DNA from: Kwoniella bestiolae CBS 10118
Lineage: Eukaryota; Basidiomycota; Tremellomycetes; Tremellales; Cryptococcaceae
Reading direction: 5' to 3'
Assembly: GCF_000512585.2 (NCBI RefSeq)
Contig: NC_089243.1
Coordinates: 2,170,001 to 2,234,000 of the forward strand
DNA length: 64,000 nucleotides
This document shows, piece after piece, positions 33,821-46,143 of this stretch. Both the position numbers and the translations under genes were made by a program. The first letter of the stretch is position 1, and the number at the start of each line of letters is the position of its first letter. Below the pieces are notes generated by a model. It was not told the origin of the DNA, searched no databases, and saw only the letters and a program-made list of their open reading frames with translations.

Positions 33821-36799
33821 TTATACCTGCAACTCCAGGTCCGTCCGATTTACCAGAATGTCTTTCTCATTCTCCGCTATGTTGATCTTCTCGAACATTT
33901 CCACTGGTCCGCTCTCCTTCCGCTGCTTGATCTCCTGATAAACAGTCGCAACAATCGTGTGGATCTCCTTCAAGTCGTCCTGTCCCTTTACCAACCACCC
34001 ATCCAATGCTGCGCTTCCTCCCATACCTATCGATTTGAGCCTCGGATCCGAAGAGCCCAATCCGGTCAAAGCGTAGATCTTACAAGGTGGGAGTTTCATT
34101 TCTTCACTTATAGTCCTCATCTTCTGAGACGCAGTGATACCGTCCATCCCGGGCATAGAAATATCCGTTATCACCAGATCAGGTTGAAACGTCTTGAAAG
34201 TTTCGACTGCTTGATTCCCGTCTGCCGCCTGTTGACATTGCACTGCCGTGGGACCTGTTTGCAACGATCTGAGAAGGAGCAATCGACATATCCGATTATC
34301 ATCTACTACCATAACCTTCAACGCGTTTGGATCGGTCTGTTTGGCTTTAACGGTGCCGGTTGGTTTCCGAGGTGATTGAATGAGAGGAGTAGAAGGAGTA
34401 GATGCTGGTGCTGGTGGAAGAACAAATGGTTGGGCATCTAGCGGATCCCCTTTATATTGCAAGATCCGCTTGTACGAGGCGGTAGCGTCGCTGAGATCCC
34501 GAGGACTCTCAAGCTGTATTGGCAGTATCGCCTCAAAGACGGTTCCCTTGCCAAGGGATGAACGGATAGCGAATGTACCTCCCATGCTATTGATTAGGTT
34601 CTTAGTGATGTACAAGCCGAGACCAGTCCCTGGACTGTGGAGATCTTGCTTCGTGAATGGTTCTAACAATCGTGGCAGGACCTTGTCGTCGATACCGATC
34701 CCGGTGTCGGTGATTCTCGTGACCAGCTTGGTGGAATTCTCGATGGTGGAAAGCGAGACAGATATCGATCCGTCTTTACAGAACTTCATGGCGTTTGTGA
34801 GACCATTGATAATGACCCTGGCGAAGTGCCATATCAGCATGTGGGAAACTGAGATATCTGAAAGGCGTCCCGAACTTACCGATGATACCTTGCCTCATCG
34901 ACCTTGGCTATCCAATTTCTTTCCTGATGTTCAAGGTGTACCGTGGAGGACGATTCCAGGTCGTCCGATCTGGCCATGCATATCTGTATTGCGTCTTGGG
35001 CCAATCTGAGCAGATCGACTGTGACAATGCGAGATACTTTGCTCTTCCCGTTGTAGGCAGGATCAAAATCGAGGACATCGTCCAGAATCCTGTGTAAGGC
35101 GTGTCCGCTTGTTTCGACGACATTCAGAAGCGAGGGGATACTAGCCCAGTCCTCGGCCTGAAGTGACGATTGAGCTAAATGAAGGCCTGACATTATGCTG
35201 TGCATAGGCGTCCTGAGTTCGTGGGAGATCGAGGATAAAAAGGTCGCTTTCCCACTATCTGCTTCCATCACCCGAGCTTGAATTGCCTTTGCGAGCAGCA
35301 CTGAACCCACACTTCGAGTGATATTCACACTGGCTTGTTGGACGGTCTCGGCTCTGGAGGCCGCTAGGATTATGAAGGATGGCTGGTCAAGCGTGAAGAA
35401 GGGCATGACAAGGTGGGATCGAGTTGAAGATGGTAGCTCGGATTCTAATCCTGATAGTGAGGTTTGTGTGAATGTGAAGAGTGAGTGAGATTGGTTGAGA
35501 TACGACAGCAGCGCTGAAGATTTAGGGGGAAGGTCCCAGACCATTCCATCTTTGTGCGCAACTGCGATGGCAGATATAGGATGAGGCGAAGAGGGATCGA
35601 CATGATATTGAACTTTAGCATTTGGTTTGGACTGTGAGATCATTGCGGGTCAGTGATGACCCTGTGTGGAGAGAGTAAAATCACACGATAGGACTGACCT
35701 GGATTCGAAGGCTCCGTACATCTATCATACACATGGCCTCCATCTCCGAGTTCAGAGTAAGGAGCTTACTCAAAGCCGAATGAGCCAAATCCTCGAACAT
35801 CGTCAAAGCACCTCCTCCCGATATGACCCCATGAGGTCCTCCCAGTTCTGCAGACGGCTGCACAGTCTCATATTGATTCCCGACAAAGCCTTCCTCTATG
35901 AGATCGGTGATTGCCCGACGTACTTTTGCTTCCCTGGTTCTAATGTGACCTTCCCATGTAGCGCGTAATTGTGATTCCAGCATCTTCGTGATATTCCGTA
36001 CAACCATAGACTGTTGCGGCGTCAGATCGATCAGCGGAGTATACATGAAAAGCACGTTCAACGCTCCTATTCCCACTCTCTCGGGTCTGCCTTTACGATG
36101 CGGATTTACATTGAGGGGATCCAATTCAAGAGACACCGCGCTCCCGATGTAACTTTTGAGACCGGCCATGACGTAAGGGTTGGAACGGAATCTCCAATCG
36201 TCCGACAAGCTCGGCACGAACATGATCTCGTTGTCCAACAGGATGCTATGACCACACAGACCGGTATTGGGCTCAACATACATCCCATTCACTAAGCCAA
36301 AAGTCTTCAAGAGGTCGTCCGGTCCTGCCACGGCGACGAAGGTCTGGATGGCGTTCCTGAATAGAGTGAACGTGACGACCGTACCGGGGAAGAAAGCTGA
36401 TATGATGTCGATAGCGGACTGGATGTTGCCTGACTGGACGGGTGAGAGTAGGTCATATTCCAGGATGATCTCCTCTCTGAGTGCTTCGTCAGGTGATCTA
36501 GGTGGGGGGAGGAAATCCCTTACAGTGCAATACTGACGGACTTTGTTGGCGATGTTTCTGTCGATGATAGGGGAAGTATAAAGGTCGGGTTCCGCGCTAA
36601 GGTCCTCTGCATCTTGACGCCCATCAACGGAAGGACGATGTGTTGTTTCCCGGCTGTCATTAGTCGGTTTAGCAGGGGTTGAATCCGGCTGCCAGTCACC
36701 TTCAGCGTACGAAGTTAAAAAGGCGGCCCAGTTTTGAACACGAAGAGATGGCTCCGATTCGAACTCCTGCAGGTCCTTCCTGACAAGCGAAGAGGTCAT
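33821..36799 (-). CDS. Hybrid histidine kinase (GAF-type sensor, kinase, receiver)
   Basis: Three main exons are seen: 36799 to about 35699, then from about 35631 to 34880, then from about 34817 to the stop at 33821. The N-terminus has SLRVQNWAAFLTSYAEGDW, then a GAF-like region (IISAFFPGTVVTFTLFRNAI, VEPNTGLCGHSILLDNEI). The kinase has the H-box FLSSISHELRTPMHSIMSG, N-box INGLTNAMKFCKDG, and G-boxes DTGIGIDD and SPGTGLGLYITKNL. The receiver has VMVVDDNRICRLLLLRSL and the phospho-acceptor Asp in DLVITDISMPGMDG. It ends about 50 residues after the receiver. Such proteins pass phosphate to Ypd1 and the Hog1/Skn7 pathways. The start at 36799 is the first in-frame ATG. The frame stays open upstream to 37009, so an extra 5' exon is possible. 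The stimulus is unknown. Confidence 0.9.
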
Positions 36800-37618
36800 C
36801 CCGCGGCTGCGAAGAGGGGAAATTCGAGGGGCAGAAGGTTGGTTTTGCTTGGTAGGCACGACTAGTTGAATTGGCGAGTTTCCATGTGCAGGAAACGTAG
36901 TGATGGTCTCAGAGCAGCCGAGTTGAGGATGATAGCAATCGTATGAGTCTGCCGAATGGATGGAGATATGCAAAACCTGATAAGATTGTTGAGCTAGCAA
37001 GAGGGACAAAAAAGAAAATTACTGTAAATCGAAATCCGCGACCTTGCCGAAGGGCAGCCGAGACCCAACCCATTTTGAGAGATTCAGGAGAATTTGGGAT
37101 CGTCGGTGCCTGCGCGAGAGGGAATTGGAGAACAGCTTGTGGTGTCCTTGGCTAATCCCCCTATCCTGGCCTCATAGTCAGGTTTAGAGAACTCACGTAA
37201 GTGCCCTCTCCAATTGACCCATTTGGCAGATTCCAAAACATCCCCCACTCAAGTGGGTACTACTTGTATGAGCTGCAGGACTTAACTTACTAGAGCAACA
37301 CGTAATCCAACGCGTCGTTGAGCAAAGTTATCCTCTGAAGAACGAGACCCCTGAGGCGTTAGGGGGCTAAACTCAACAGCCAACCTGAGAGCTGCTACCT
37401 ACGCTCAGATCAGAAAGATTACAAGATAATTGACCTGCAAAGGGTGAAAGGATGGCTATCCGAGAGGGAGCACTAAAAATACAGTACATGTCCGAAGTCG
37501 GGTCTCCGGTTGCAGGGTTTTATCTTTCGGTTGCAAGTCCCCCCAGCCCATAATGCATACTACTTTGTATATTACAAGAATTGCACCCGCAGGTACGCTG
37601 CAAAAGAACATCAAACAG
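36800..37618. other. Putative 5' region of the histidine kinase and intergenic DNA
   Basis: 36800-37009 is open in frame with the kinase and encodes a plausible Pro/Ser-rich stretch, but it lacks an ATG. An out-of-frame ATG at 37073 could belong to a spliced first exon. 37100-37618 shows nothing. Confidence 0.35.
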
Positions 37619-39562
37619 CTAATCCCTGACAGTGTATGTACATTTAGCTCTTACGTGGCGGCCTGTCGATCAACAGATCTGGTTATTCACTGAATACTTG
37701 GTGACTGTTGCCGGGATTACTCACCACAGATATAGAAGATGAATGGGACTGGCGTTAAGGCTAAACCCATGAACGCGAACAATCTACGTTGATCCAGGTA
37801 AGTCGATGACTGTCTTTGCACTGAGAAACGCATTCACTCACGACGTGGCCCATTGATCTCCTAATGTTTCATATGCTTTGGGGAATGCCAATGCGACCAG
37901 ACCAGCAACAGCTACGAATGTTCGTTATCAGCCTATGAGACACAGCGGAGAGAAAAAATTGCAAAACGTACCATAACGTATCAAGGTAGATCCGGCAAGC
38001 TGATGGTAGATACATTAGCTGGGTTCAAATACATGAAGCCAACGCCAAGCTCACCGCTGAAGCCGCATAAGGTCCATAAGCATCTATGAGATATTGAGTG
38101 GATCCTTGAAAGATTGCTAGTAACCCAATACCGAAAACCACACCCGAAATCAAGGGGACCCAAACGTTGAATTGTGGTCCGGAAGTCCAAGCGAGCCAGA
38201 ACATCCCAGCGGGGAAGAAGATCCCACATGCCATGACTATGAGGTGGAGTGAGCGAGGAAAAAACGAATGAAGAGGAGTAGACAACGTGATCATTCACTT
38301 ACGAGGAACGAGTCTCTCTTCAGGTTCGACCTTTCCCTCGTGGATCCCCCTCCTCTCGATTCCTGCCTTTGCATCTAAGGCTAATCTCCTATATCGAATG
38401 TAATGCAGGATGTTGAACCCCATTAAGATGAAGAAGCCAACCGTGACTGGTATAAATGCCAGACCGACATTACGAGAGGTAAAGCCATGTTTTAGAAAGA
38501 TGATGGGGTACGCCGTGAAGAACCCGTATAAGACGATGTAGACAACTACGGGGACAATAAGCGTCAGCTTTGGAAAAGGTGTGAGGTATTCACTGTAAGG
38601 AGAACCAATTCACTCACTGGTCAGATACATCACAAACAGCTGTATGATCGGTTCTTTACCCAGTAAAACAAAAGGTCTCTGGAGGTATTTGACCGTCAAC
38701 TTGTGTATATCCTGATCCTCTATTGGTGCCCTCCAGACATCTTCGCCCGTGGTCATCCTATACTGCACGGCCTTGTATTTGATCAAAGCAGGGGCGAGAG
38801 TCTCAGGCATAAAGAAGAATGCCATCAGGAATGCGAGGCCGTTCCATATCGCACACACCCAGTAGCACCATCTCCATCCATACCCGGGAGCCTGTGAGAC
38901 AAATCCACCTATTATGGGACCGAGAGTGGGTCCGGCAAACCCAGCTGTAGTGAACAGCGGTAAGGCTATTGTCCTCAATACTGGATCTCCGATGTCGTTG
39001 AGGGTTCCTCCGGAATTTGATAGGGGCGCTGAAGACCAGAATCCAGCTATCAATCTAAGTATCAACAATCCAGGTACGTTGGGGGCTAGGGCTGAGGCAA
39101 TCTCAAACAAGGTCGCAAGGAGTATGGAGATCAGGTATATGGGTAGTCTCCCGTACACTGAGATGCGATTTTAGCCATTTTCCCTCAGGTGAACGAGATC
39201 TCAAACCACTCACATTCTGATAATGGAGCCATGGGCATTGCACCTAAACCCATCCCCACAAGAAAAAGTCCAGTACTAGCAGTAGCCGCTATTGTCCCAC
39301 ATCCCAACTCCTGCATCATCCCTTCCTCAGCAGCTGATGATACCGAACTTGCGAAGGTCAAAGATAAAGTCATGAAAGACAATTGCCCGATGACAAAGGT
39401 TTTGTACCATACCGACCAATTCTTAGGATTCCTCTGATCATTTTCGTCGAAGTCTAGATATATCTGTAGATGATGCGGGTTCTCTAGGTCCTTCTCATGT
39501 ATGGGCTGATGAGTTGGTTTCTTGGATGGTGTGAATGATTTATATTGGAGGTAGGCTTCCAT
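37619..39562 (-). CDS. MFS transporter, drug:H+ antiporter-1 (polyamine/multidrug) family
   Basis: The start MEAYLQYKSFTPSKKPTH was chosen because the longer frame upstream begins at a TTG. The N-tail has NDQRNPKNWSVWYKTFV, the D-P-x-N-W-S motif of this family. Then come TASTGLFLVGMGLGAMPMAP, LYGRLPIYLISILLATLFEI (motif A region), GLLILRLIAGFWSSAPLSNS, LPLFTTAGFAGPTLGPIIGG (motif C), APGYGWRWCYWVCAIWNGL and FFFMPETLAPALIKYKA. The last exon (about 37619-37663) encodes GRHVRAKCTYTVRD after LTPVPFIFYICG, as in relatives. The protein has 12 predicted TM segments and a plasma-membrane location. Substrates of close relatives include polyamines and azoles; here the substrate is unknown. CCATATAAAG lies about 80 nt upstream on the minus strand. 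Confidence 0.9.
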
Positions 39563-40731
39563 CGTTCGAAAGTGAGATCTAAAATCCAACGGAGATGACC
39601 GATCGACCAGTCCTTTCCTTCTTTTGAGCTCAGTCTCTTCCTTTATATGGGATATGAGGATGCGAGGTGTAGAAGGAGAAACACAACGGATTGATCAATG
39701 TGCTGAGATCTCGAATAGCATCATGATATATGATCCTATCTTTGATTGATATACATATCTGCCGTCGAGTCGATGAAGCCCAACTTTTCATGGATTGTTT
39801 ACTAATAATAGCAAATCGGAAGCGCGGCCGTAAGCCAAAATGCACCCTGAACATGACCGGGGGTTGTTTGGCCGTATGGTGGAGAGATTACCTTACGTTT
39901 TCGAAGATGGCCAGCATCTTTGACATGCGGTCCATTAATGGCCCATCGTAGATGAAAGAACATGTCCTCTCCTCTCTTCTCGCATAAGGAATGTGATTGT
40001 CCGTGAGAGTGTGACCTCGAGAATTGCTTTGAGCACCATTGATCTCTCACGCAGTACTCGGTAAGACGACATGGAGTAACGCCGTATATCACAAAATTTC
40101 AGACTGTCCATGAATGATGAGACATCGTGAGGTGTATGGATGTCAGGCTCAGCTATGTGAAGATCATATCGATGCATATGTAGGGAAGCCCTCTCGACAC
40201 AAGTAGAGCGACGCCCAGAACTCACTTTGGGTTCAGGCTCTAGCATGTAGGATCAGATTTCACGATCAACTTTCCGCCACCGACGACCTGTCGAATTTAT
40301 CATGCCTCGTGACCGACAGCTTCTGCTTGCATTGTAGATGATCTTGCAACACTTGTGTCTCAGGCTAGACTTGCAACAAGGGGTCAATGTGTAGCATGCA
40401 AGACAGGGGATGATCACGATCGCCAACTTTAAAGGAAAGACCTAATGCAATCGAATTGACACAAGGAGGGCACGTACATTTGATGGAAGGACAAAGGCAG
40501 GACCGAGGATCTCGTGCAAAGGGGTTCGAAACGACTCTTTCAGTGAGCCTTCCTTTTTGCTTTCTTGTCCTGCTTCAACACCCCTACATAGCTTGTTCCG
40601 GCACATATAGACACCAAACCTACTTGCCATTCACCTGAAGTCCAGCACACAGGCATATACTGTAACCCGATTGAACCAGCCATAATCAATTGTCAAAGAC
40701 AGAAATCACCATCACATTTGAACCATCCAAC
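39563..40731. other. Intergenic region
   Basis: About 1.2 kb. TATATAAAG-type element for the MFS gene at 39641-39648. Minus-strand frames at 39802-40092 and 39935-40246 overlap each other and lack domains or splice partners. No gene is supported. Confidence 0.4.
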
Positions 40732-41382
40732 ATGTTTGTTGACAATAGCTATATTCCCTTTGCTGGCTCTCCCAGCCGCTTCAGTGTCCATCATCGATCC
40801 TCGAACGTCAAAGACGGGCGTCCAGCTCAAGTTGAAAGGTGTGGACAGGTGTTTGACGGCTCAGCCGTTGAATGAGGCCCGTCCGGAAACCCTTCAAGCC
40901 TTGATCACAGAATGTCAAGGAGCTTCTCATTGGCAATTCAATCACGACCACGTCCCGGGAAATATCGAACTTGTCGATACCAACCTACCTGGAAAAATCC
41001 TCTACTATTCGGACTTTGGCAGTAACTTTTTCTTAACGGATCCTGTGGAGAACCGGGAGTCCCAAAAGTACGTCTCAGTACATCTGCTAACATCTTTCGG
41101 TGTTATGTGGCGTATGCAAAGCTAATATTTACTCTTTGGCTGACGTCCCCTCTTAGGTGGACCCACGGCGAAGATGGGAGCATTTGTAACTCGGAAGGAT
41201 CTTGCTTGACTGGAGTGCTGGGAAAAACAGATCAAGGCGTCCTGGAGTCCGCACCACGTGATGTTATCGGACCTTTACTCACGGATAGTGTCATACAAGG
41301 TAAGTGGTTGATCCTGAGTCCAAGTGACTAGTGTCATGGATAGCTGATACTCTTTTGGGAGCTAGTCTGGGAAACACTTTAA
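40732..41382 (+). pseudogene. Secreted beta-trefoil-like protein (paralog 2 of 4), frameshifted at its start
   Basis: The mature frame starts without an in-frame ATG. Two Leu codons at 40736-40741 open LLTIAIFPLLALPAASVS, which aligns with the signal peptide MLLTAAFLPLLATISA of the next gene. The ATG at 40732-40734 sits directly before it but is out of frame by one T in ATGTTTG. So a one-base insertion after the start codon, or a sequencing error, explains it. Downstream is normal: VQLKLKGVDRCLTAQPL, ITECQGASHWQFN and a phase-2 intron before WTHGEDGSICNSEGSCL. A phase-1 intron then precedes the last strand VWETL and the stop. Alternatively an upstream exon could splice to the acceptor at about 40748. 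Function unknown; fold inferred from the paralogs. Confidence 0.62.
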
Positions 41383-41965
41383 ACAGTTACGTGAGCCCTT
41401 TGTTAGACCAGATCTCTCGTCATACTATTCTCTAAACCCGGAAGGAATTTTATGCTTTCGTATCTATCATTCATCACACGAGCAGCCATCTTTCCAATTT
41501 ATGTAGTATCCTACAATGTTTAGAAAAGGCAATATAGGTCTACAACCCAGGAGCGATCGGTCTCGTTATCACTCTTCCCGGTATGAATCGCCCTTGTTTT
41601 CCTTTTGTGTCACACATTCCGAACGTTTTCACCAGCAAAGCCAGCCACCTTGCTTTGTTCTTCGTTCCATTATCCAGCACTCCTACATCTAAATTGCCCA
41701 ATCAGAAGTCGAAGTGTCCTTTGGTTGATATAACAAGTGATTGATGCCTCCTAACTCGCTTTGTTCACGATCGGCAGGGGAAGACCTTCCGAGCGATTAG
41801 ATAATGTAATATGCCTTCAACAAGAACAAACGTGCCAAGGATGATGATCGGTTACAAGTTGTCGCTTCAGATATGTTCTCTTGTTCTTCCCGTTCCATTG
41901 TAGACATATATCTCTTCTCACACGAGAAAGACAGTTATATGACTTGTTTACTAAGACAACTCAGA

Positions 41966-42611
41966 ATGTTACTCACAGCAGCCTTCCTTCCTCTACTCGC
42001 GACTATCTCTGCGATATCACTTGACAAACGAGAGGTTGAGCAAGGTGCCCAGATTCGACTGAAATCCTCGCAACAATGTGTATCTCGACTCGCTGAGGGC
42101 AGTCAAGCCCTGATGTTAGCTGCTTGTGATGGTGCCGACCGATGGGATATCAATGATAATCCAAATGGAGCTGGACCCATCGTTCTTTCTGCTTCAGGAG
42201 ACCAAGTGGCCTGGGATGGTGCGAGTACACCCGACGCATATGTGAATGTCGAAGGGCTTGACAGTGATCGCCAAGGGCAACGGTGAGTTGAGTTCCGTTC
42301 CTTGATCATGAAGATTTGTGAGGCGATGCGACTGATTGGGGAGCTAATTTCTCGTGTCATTGAATGTTGTAGATGGACTGTCAGTGAGAATGGGGAGATT
42401 TTCTATGCCACCGATTCCAACGGAGAAGAGATAAAGGTGTGTGCAGAGTATTTTGATCAACAATTGGGGCAAGACCAAGGTTATATCAGGCGCTACAAGT
42501 GCTCCGGTAAGGGTGCTCAACGTGAGTTACAAGTGTCAGACATGCACATCGAGTAGTGCGACCCATGACTAACGCAATATCCCCTCAGAATTCGAGATCA
42601 TCTCTGAATGA
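41966..42611 (+). CDS. Secreted beta-trefoil-like protein (paralog 3 of 4)
   Basis: The start MLLTAAFLPLLATISAISLD gives a compact signal peptide; KR after it could be a Kex2 site. The body has GAQIRLKSSQQCVSRLAEG, LMLAACDGADRWDIND and GPIVLSASGDQVAWDG. A phase-2 intron sits directly before WTVSENGEIFYATDSNG. A phase-1 intron then precedes the last strand QFEIISE and the stop. Repeated Q/R-x-L-K/R..C-L/V and D/Q-x-W patterns suggest a ricin-B-like beta-trefoil carbohydrate-binding fold, but no lectin function is shown. The aromatic core residue of the last strand is Phe here and Trp in the other three copies. An alternative upstream in-frame ATG (41939) would bury the signal peptide and is less likely. 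Confidence 0.8.
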
Positions 42612-43188
42612 CGGAACTCAGTCCGTTTCGCATTACTTTATGCCTTGGCACATGGACTGTGATACAAAACGCATACATAGTATCGTATTCTGGACCATTT
42701 TGTCAGAACGTACAAGTTCATTACACAAGGCGTGCTGAGCCCGACTAGCAAAGGGCGGGTAAATCGAACGGCTTACATGATGCAGTCCGTGTCTGGACAT
42801 ATGAAAGGAGAGTATCTCATTCATTTCAGTGCACCTTTTGAGCACACAGTCGCCCTCGGAGCGACAGGAGCCAGATACCAGGCTGCTCCCTTCATCCATT
42901 CTCCGTGTGTTTCGCAGAAAGTCACTTAAAGGGGGTGATTGTCCCCCAAATTGCCGATCGTCTCGGTCCTTTTCATATTGAGATAGAGTATGTTAGCCTA
43001 TCGCAAATTACCAGGACACATCATGCGAGTAGAGCACCTCTCTTTACCAAGCTTTATTTACGATCATTTATAAGGCATAGTAACGATTGCAGACTCGATA
43101 TTGACACAAGACTCACTTTGTGTCGATAAATTTGCCTCGCCACATTTGGACTATTATACCGACCATATCGAACCAACCTACTCTAAAC

Positions 43189-43836
43189 ATGCGTCTCATC
43201 GCCTTACTGCTCTCCCTCTTAGCGGCGTCCTCAGCTTCGGCGAAGGGCTATCGCAGAGTACAACTTCGAAACAAGGATAACGATCAATGCCTGTACGCCC
43301 AGGCGCTGAGATTGGAGGGCACCGATCCCCTCCCAAACACACCAGCTGACACCCGGGAGTGCACCAGTTATGGCAATCCCTCGGGTTTATGGGACGTAAA
43401 CACGGGCGTATCCGGGAAGATCAAATCTTCCTCCTTCGCGCAAGTGATCTATGCGGATCCTTCGAGCCCTTTTGACGGGTACAATATGGTTACTGCTCAA
43501 TCCCCCAGAGCGGGGTCGGGACTACAACAGTAGGTTGTGATTGGACTGCTAAATACCATCACAGTCATGAGCTGATCCGAGAATATATATCTGTGATATG
43601 ATCCAGATGGACAGTCATGGACAATGGAACGATCTTCTATTCAGATCACACCAACCCGGAAAAGGGCCAATATTGTTTGACTCAGACCAACGGCGCAGTG
43701 GTTTTAAGCAGGTGTCTTGAGCCGACCAACGAAGCGGTCTCATCACAAAGTGAGTCCGACAGTGTACAATGAGGTCTGTCAAAGGTAAGAGTGGAAGCTG
43801 ATTCGTGATACAGTTTGGACAATTGATGAAATATAG
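43189..43836 (+). CDS. Secreted beta-trefoil-like protein (paralog 4 of 4)
   Basis: The start MRLIALLLSLLAASSASAKG is a strong signal peptide. Next come RRVQLRNKDNDQCLYAQAL, TRECTSYGNPSGLWDVNTG and GKIKSSSFAQVIYADPSS. A phase-2 intron precedes WTVMDNGTIFYSDHTNP. QYCLTQTNGAVVLSRCLEP follows, then a phase-1 intron and the last strand IWTIDEI with a stop at 43836. Exon structure and the Trp at each junction match the two genes before it and the fragment at position 1. The Q-x-W-like repeats are the best sign of a beta-trefoil lectin. It is about 180 residues, with a small number of cysteines that could form disulfides. No membrane anchor. Role unknown. Confidence 0.8.
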
Positions 43837-44319
43837 ACTGGTCGTTCTGCGGGATAGAGCCAAAGGGTGAGGATGGATCATTGAACATATGCGACACTAC
43901 ACCCTGAGAATGCAGCGGACCTCGGGGATGAAAGATGGACTGTGATATTGCAGACAGATATGCATGGAAACAATTGTACAGACATGAACTGCACTTGGTG
44001 CAAACCCGATCAGAGGTATAACCAAGAGAAGTGCCACCATGATATGATTACGTAATGATTGTATACATCACTGTTTTCCCATCCACCATCATCCTCGTCC
44101 ATCTTTCATCTATTATTCATTCCTCTTTCTTCATTCCTCATTATTCATTACTCTTCATCAACTCTATATCATCGTCATATCCTCAAGTCACAGATCAGAG
44201 CACAGCAAAGCAAGCCGAATCAGAATCACTGTCAGATATCACTCATTCTTGCCCTCCACCCACAGACGCTGAACCCGCCTTCTTCCTTTCTTCTCTCGTG
44301 ATCATACAAAAGATAGACG
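43837..44319. other. Intergenic region and 5' region of the CstF-64 gene
   Basis: Nothing gene-like seen. A pyrimidine-rich ATTCATT/CTTC stretch at about 44080-44170 precedes the next gene. Confidence 0.4.
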
Positions 44320-46143
44320 ATGCCCCCTCCAACTTCAGCGAGCAAGACGATATTCGGTGAGTATACTCTGTCTTGCAGTATTTACATACTGCCTCCTGTC
44401 AATCTGCCATCCAGTCATTCGGAGATCGTAGAAAATGCCATGAAGCTGACTGTCCCTTCGTATTTAGTTGCCAATATCCCATAGTATGTTAATCGCTTCT
44501 TTATTGCGCCTCATCAACTGAATGTCTGAGGAGCTGCTACTGACGCTTATGGACATGGATCTCATAGCGACGTATCAGAAGAACAGCTGGCGAATACTTT
44601 TTCAGAAGCTGGTCCAGTGAATAACGTAGAGTGAGTTCAATGCCTTCCCTATTACCCGCTCACATAATAGTCATCTTCGCCTGAACCGAGGCTCTATCAG
44701 AAGCTGATATGGTATCCTATGCTGCAGGATCAAATTCGATCCTCAAACTGGTCGTTCAAAAGGATACGCCTTCGTACAATTCTATGGTGAGTAACCCATC
44801 CAACCCTTTTACAGTTCCCCTCTTCTGCTTCCCAGCTTGTACCGAGGCTCATGCTACTGTACTTCACAGACGAGGCCACCGCCCTCTCAGCCGTGCGAAA
44901 CCTCCAGGAAGTACCCGTAAACGGTCGTAATCTCAGAGTTGAACTATCGACAGACGAGCCAGGACCAAGAAGGGGTGGAAGAGGAAGTCGAGGAGGTATA
45001 CCCGGTCATCCAGGTGGACCTGTTGGTAATGCTCCTTCGGGTGGAGGAGGGGGTGGGGGAGGTGGACCACAAGGCGGGTATGGTAGACCAGCGGAGGATA
45101 CACCGCCAAGAGGGTATGATGCACCACCTCAGGTGAATAGGGTGGACCTATCGGCCTTGCCTGATGGTGCGCCGTTACCTCACGGTGCGAATGCGACGGA
45201 TAGTATCAGTAAGACGTTGGCGACTGTTACGCCGGGGCAGATGCAGGATGTTATGGCTAGTATGAAGGTGGGTTTTAGTCTTTTCTATCAGACTTGTCAT
45301 TGATTTGATTCAGATGATACCGAGTATATGTTCGGTTACTAGTCTGAAGTGGATCATCAAGCTGACTCAAACCCATCACCTATGAACAGTCCCTCATAAC
45401 AACAAACCCAGAACAAGCGAGACAGCTCCTCACGTCAAAACCTCAACTCGCATATGCCTTGTTCCAAGCGATGCTATTGATGAATATAGTAGATCCATCT
45501 GTACTTCAGGTCAGTTAAGCTCCTTCCTTTTCCAATCTGTTGCACTATGCTCGACCTGCTTACACATACTTTCAACTGAATAGCGAATCCAACCTCTCCC
45601 CGCTACTGCCCCTCCACCTTCCAACTATCCACCCCCCGCTCAGAACGCCTATCCCTCCTATCCACCCGCATCGTCGGCACCGTCGTACCCCCCACCCGGT
45701 GGAGCAGGATACGGAGCACCACCTCAGCAAGGAGGGTATAATGCCCCTCCCCCTCCAGCAGGATACGGTACAACATCGTACGGCGCAGCCACGCCCGCAC
45801 CTCCTCAACCTCCCGTGAGCGGTATGGCGGCGTTACCTCCCAGTGCTCAACAGGCTTTGGCTACGTTACCGGAGGATCAGCAGGTGGGTGTGCTTCACGG
45901 TCTTCAGCTGGCGCTGTAATGAAATACTCAAGCTGACATTTGTATTACGTCGGGGAATAGCAAATGCTTCTTCAAGTGTTGCAGCTCACACCTGACCAGA
46001 TCAACGCTTTGGACGCCACGCAGAAAGCATCGATAATGCAGTTGGTGAGTGGACCACTTTTTGCACAAGCATGGTCTGGGGAACGGTGGCTCATATCGAT
46101 GTCATATTCGCAGAGACAACAATTCCTCGGAACAGCAGCTTAG
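44320..46143 (+). CDS. RNA15: Cleavage stimulation factor 64 kDa subunit (Rna15/CstF-64)
   Basis: Many short exons. The start MPPPTSASKTIF leads to an RRM: RNP2 VANIPYDVSEEQL, NVEIKFDPQTG and RNP1 SKGYAFVQFYDEATALSAVR, then NGRNLRVELSTDEPG. A Gly/Arg-rich stretch follows. The hinge domain has SKTLATVTPGQMQDVMASMK joined to SLITTNPEQARQLLTSKPQL and YALFQAMLLMNIVDPSVLQ. A Pro/Tyr/Ala-rich region ends in the C-terminal domain QMLLQVLQLTPDQINALD, TQKASIMQL and RQQFLGTAA. This is the full plan of CstF-64/Rna15. It binds U/GU-rich RNA downstream of poly(A) sites in the nucleus and couples 3' cleavage and polyadenylation through the hinge and Pcf11-binding C-terminus. The last exon lies at about 46112-46143. 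Confidence 0.95.

Noticed and set aside
37553..37620. Repetitive AT-rich DNA considered as a possible mobile-element remnant
   Set aside because: No terminal repeats, target-site duplication or transposase-like frame; no mobile element is supported anywhere in the window.
39935..40246. 103-codon minus-strand frame between the MFS gene and the beta-trefoil array
   Set aside because: It overlaps another frame of similar length, and composition and context give no support.
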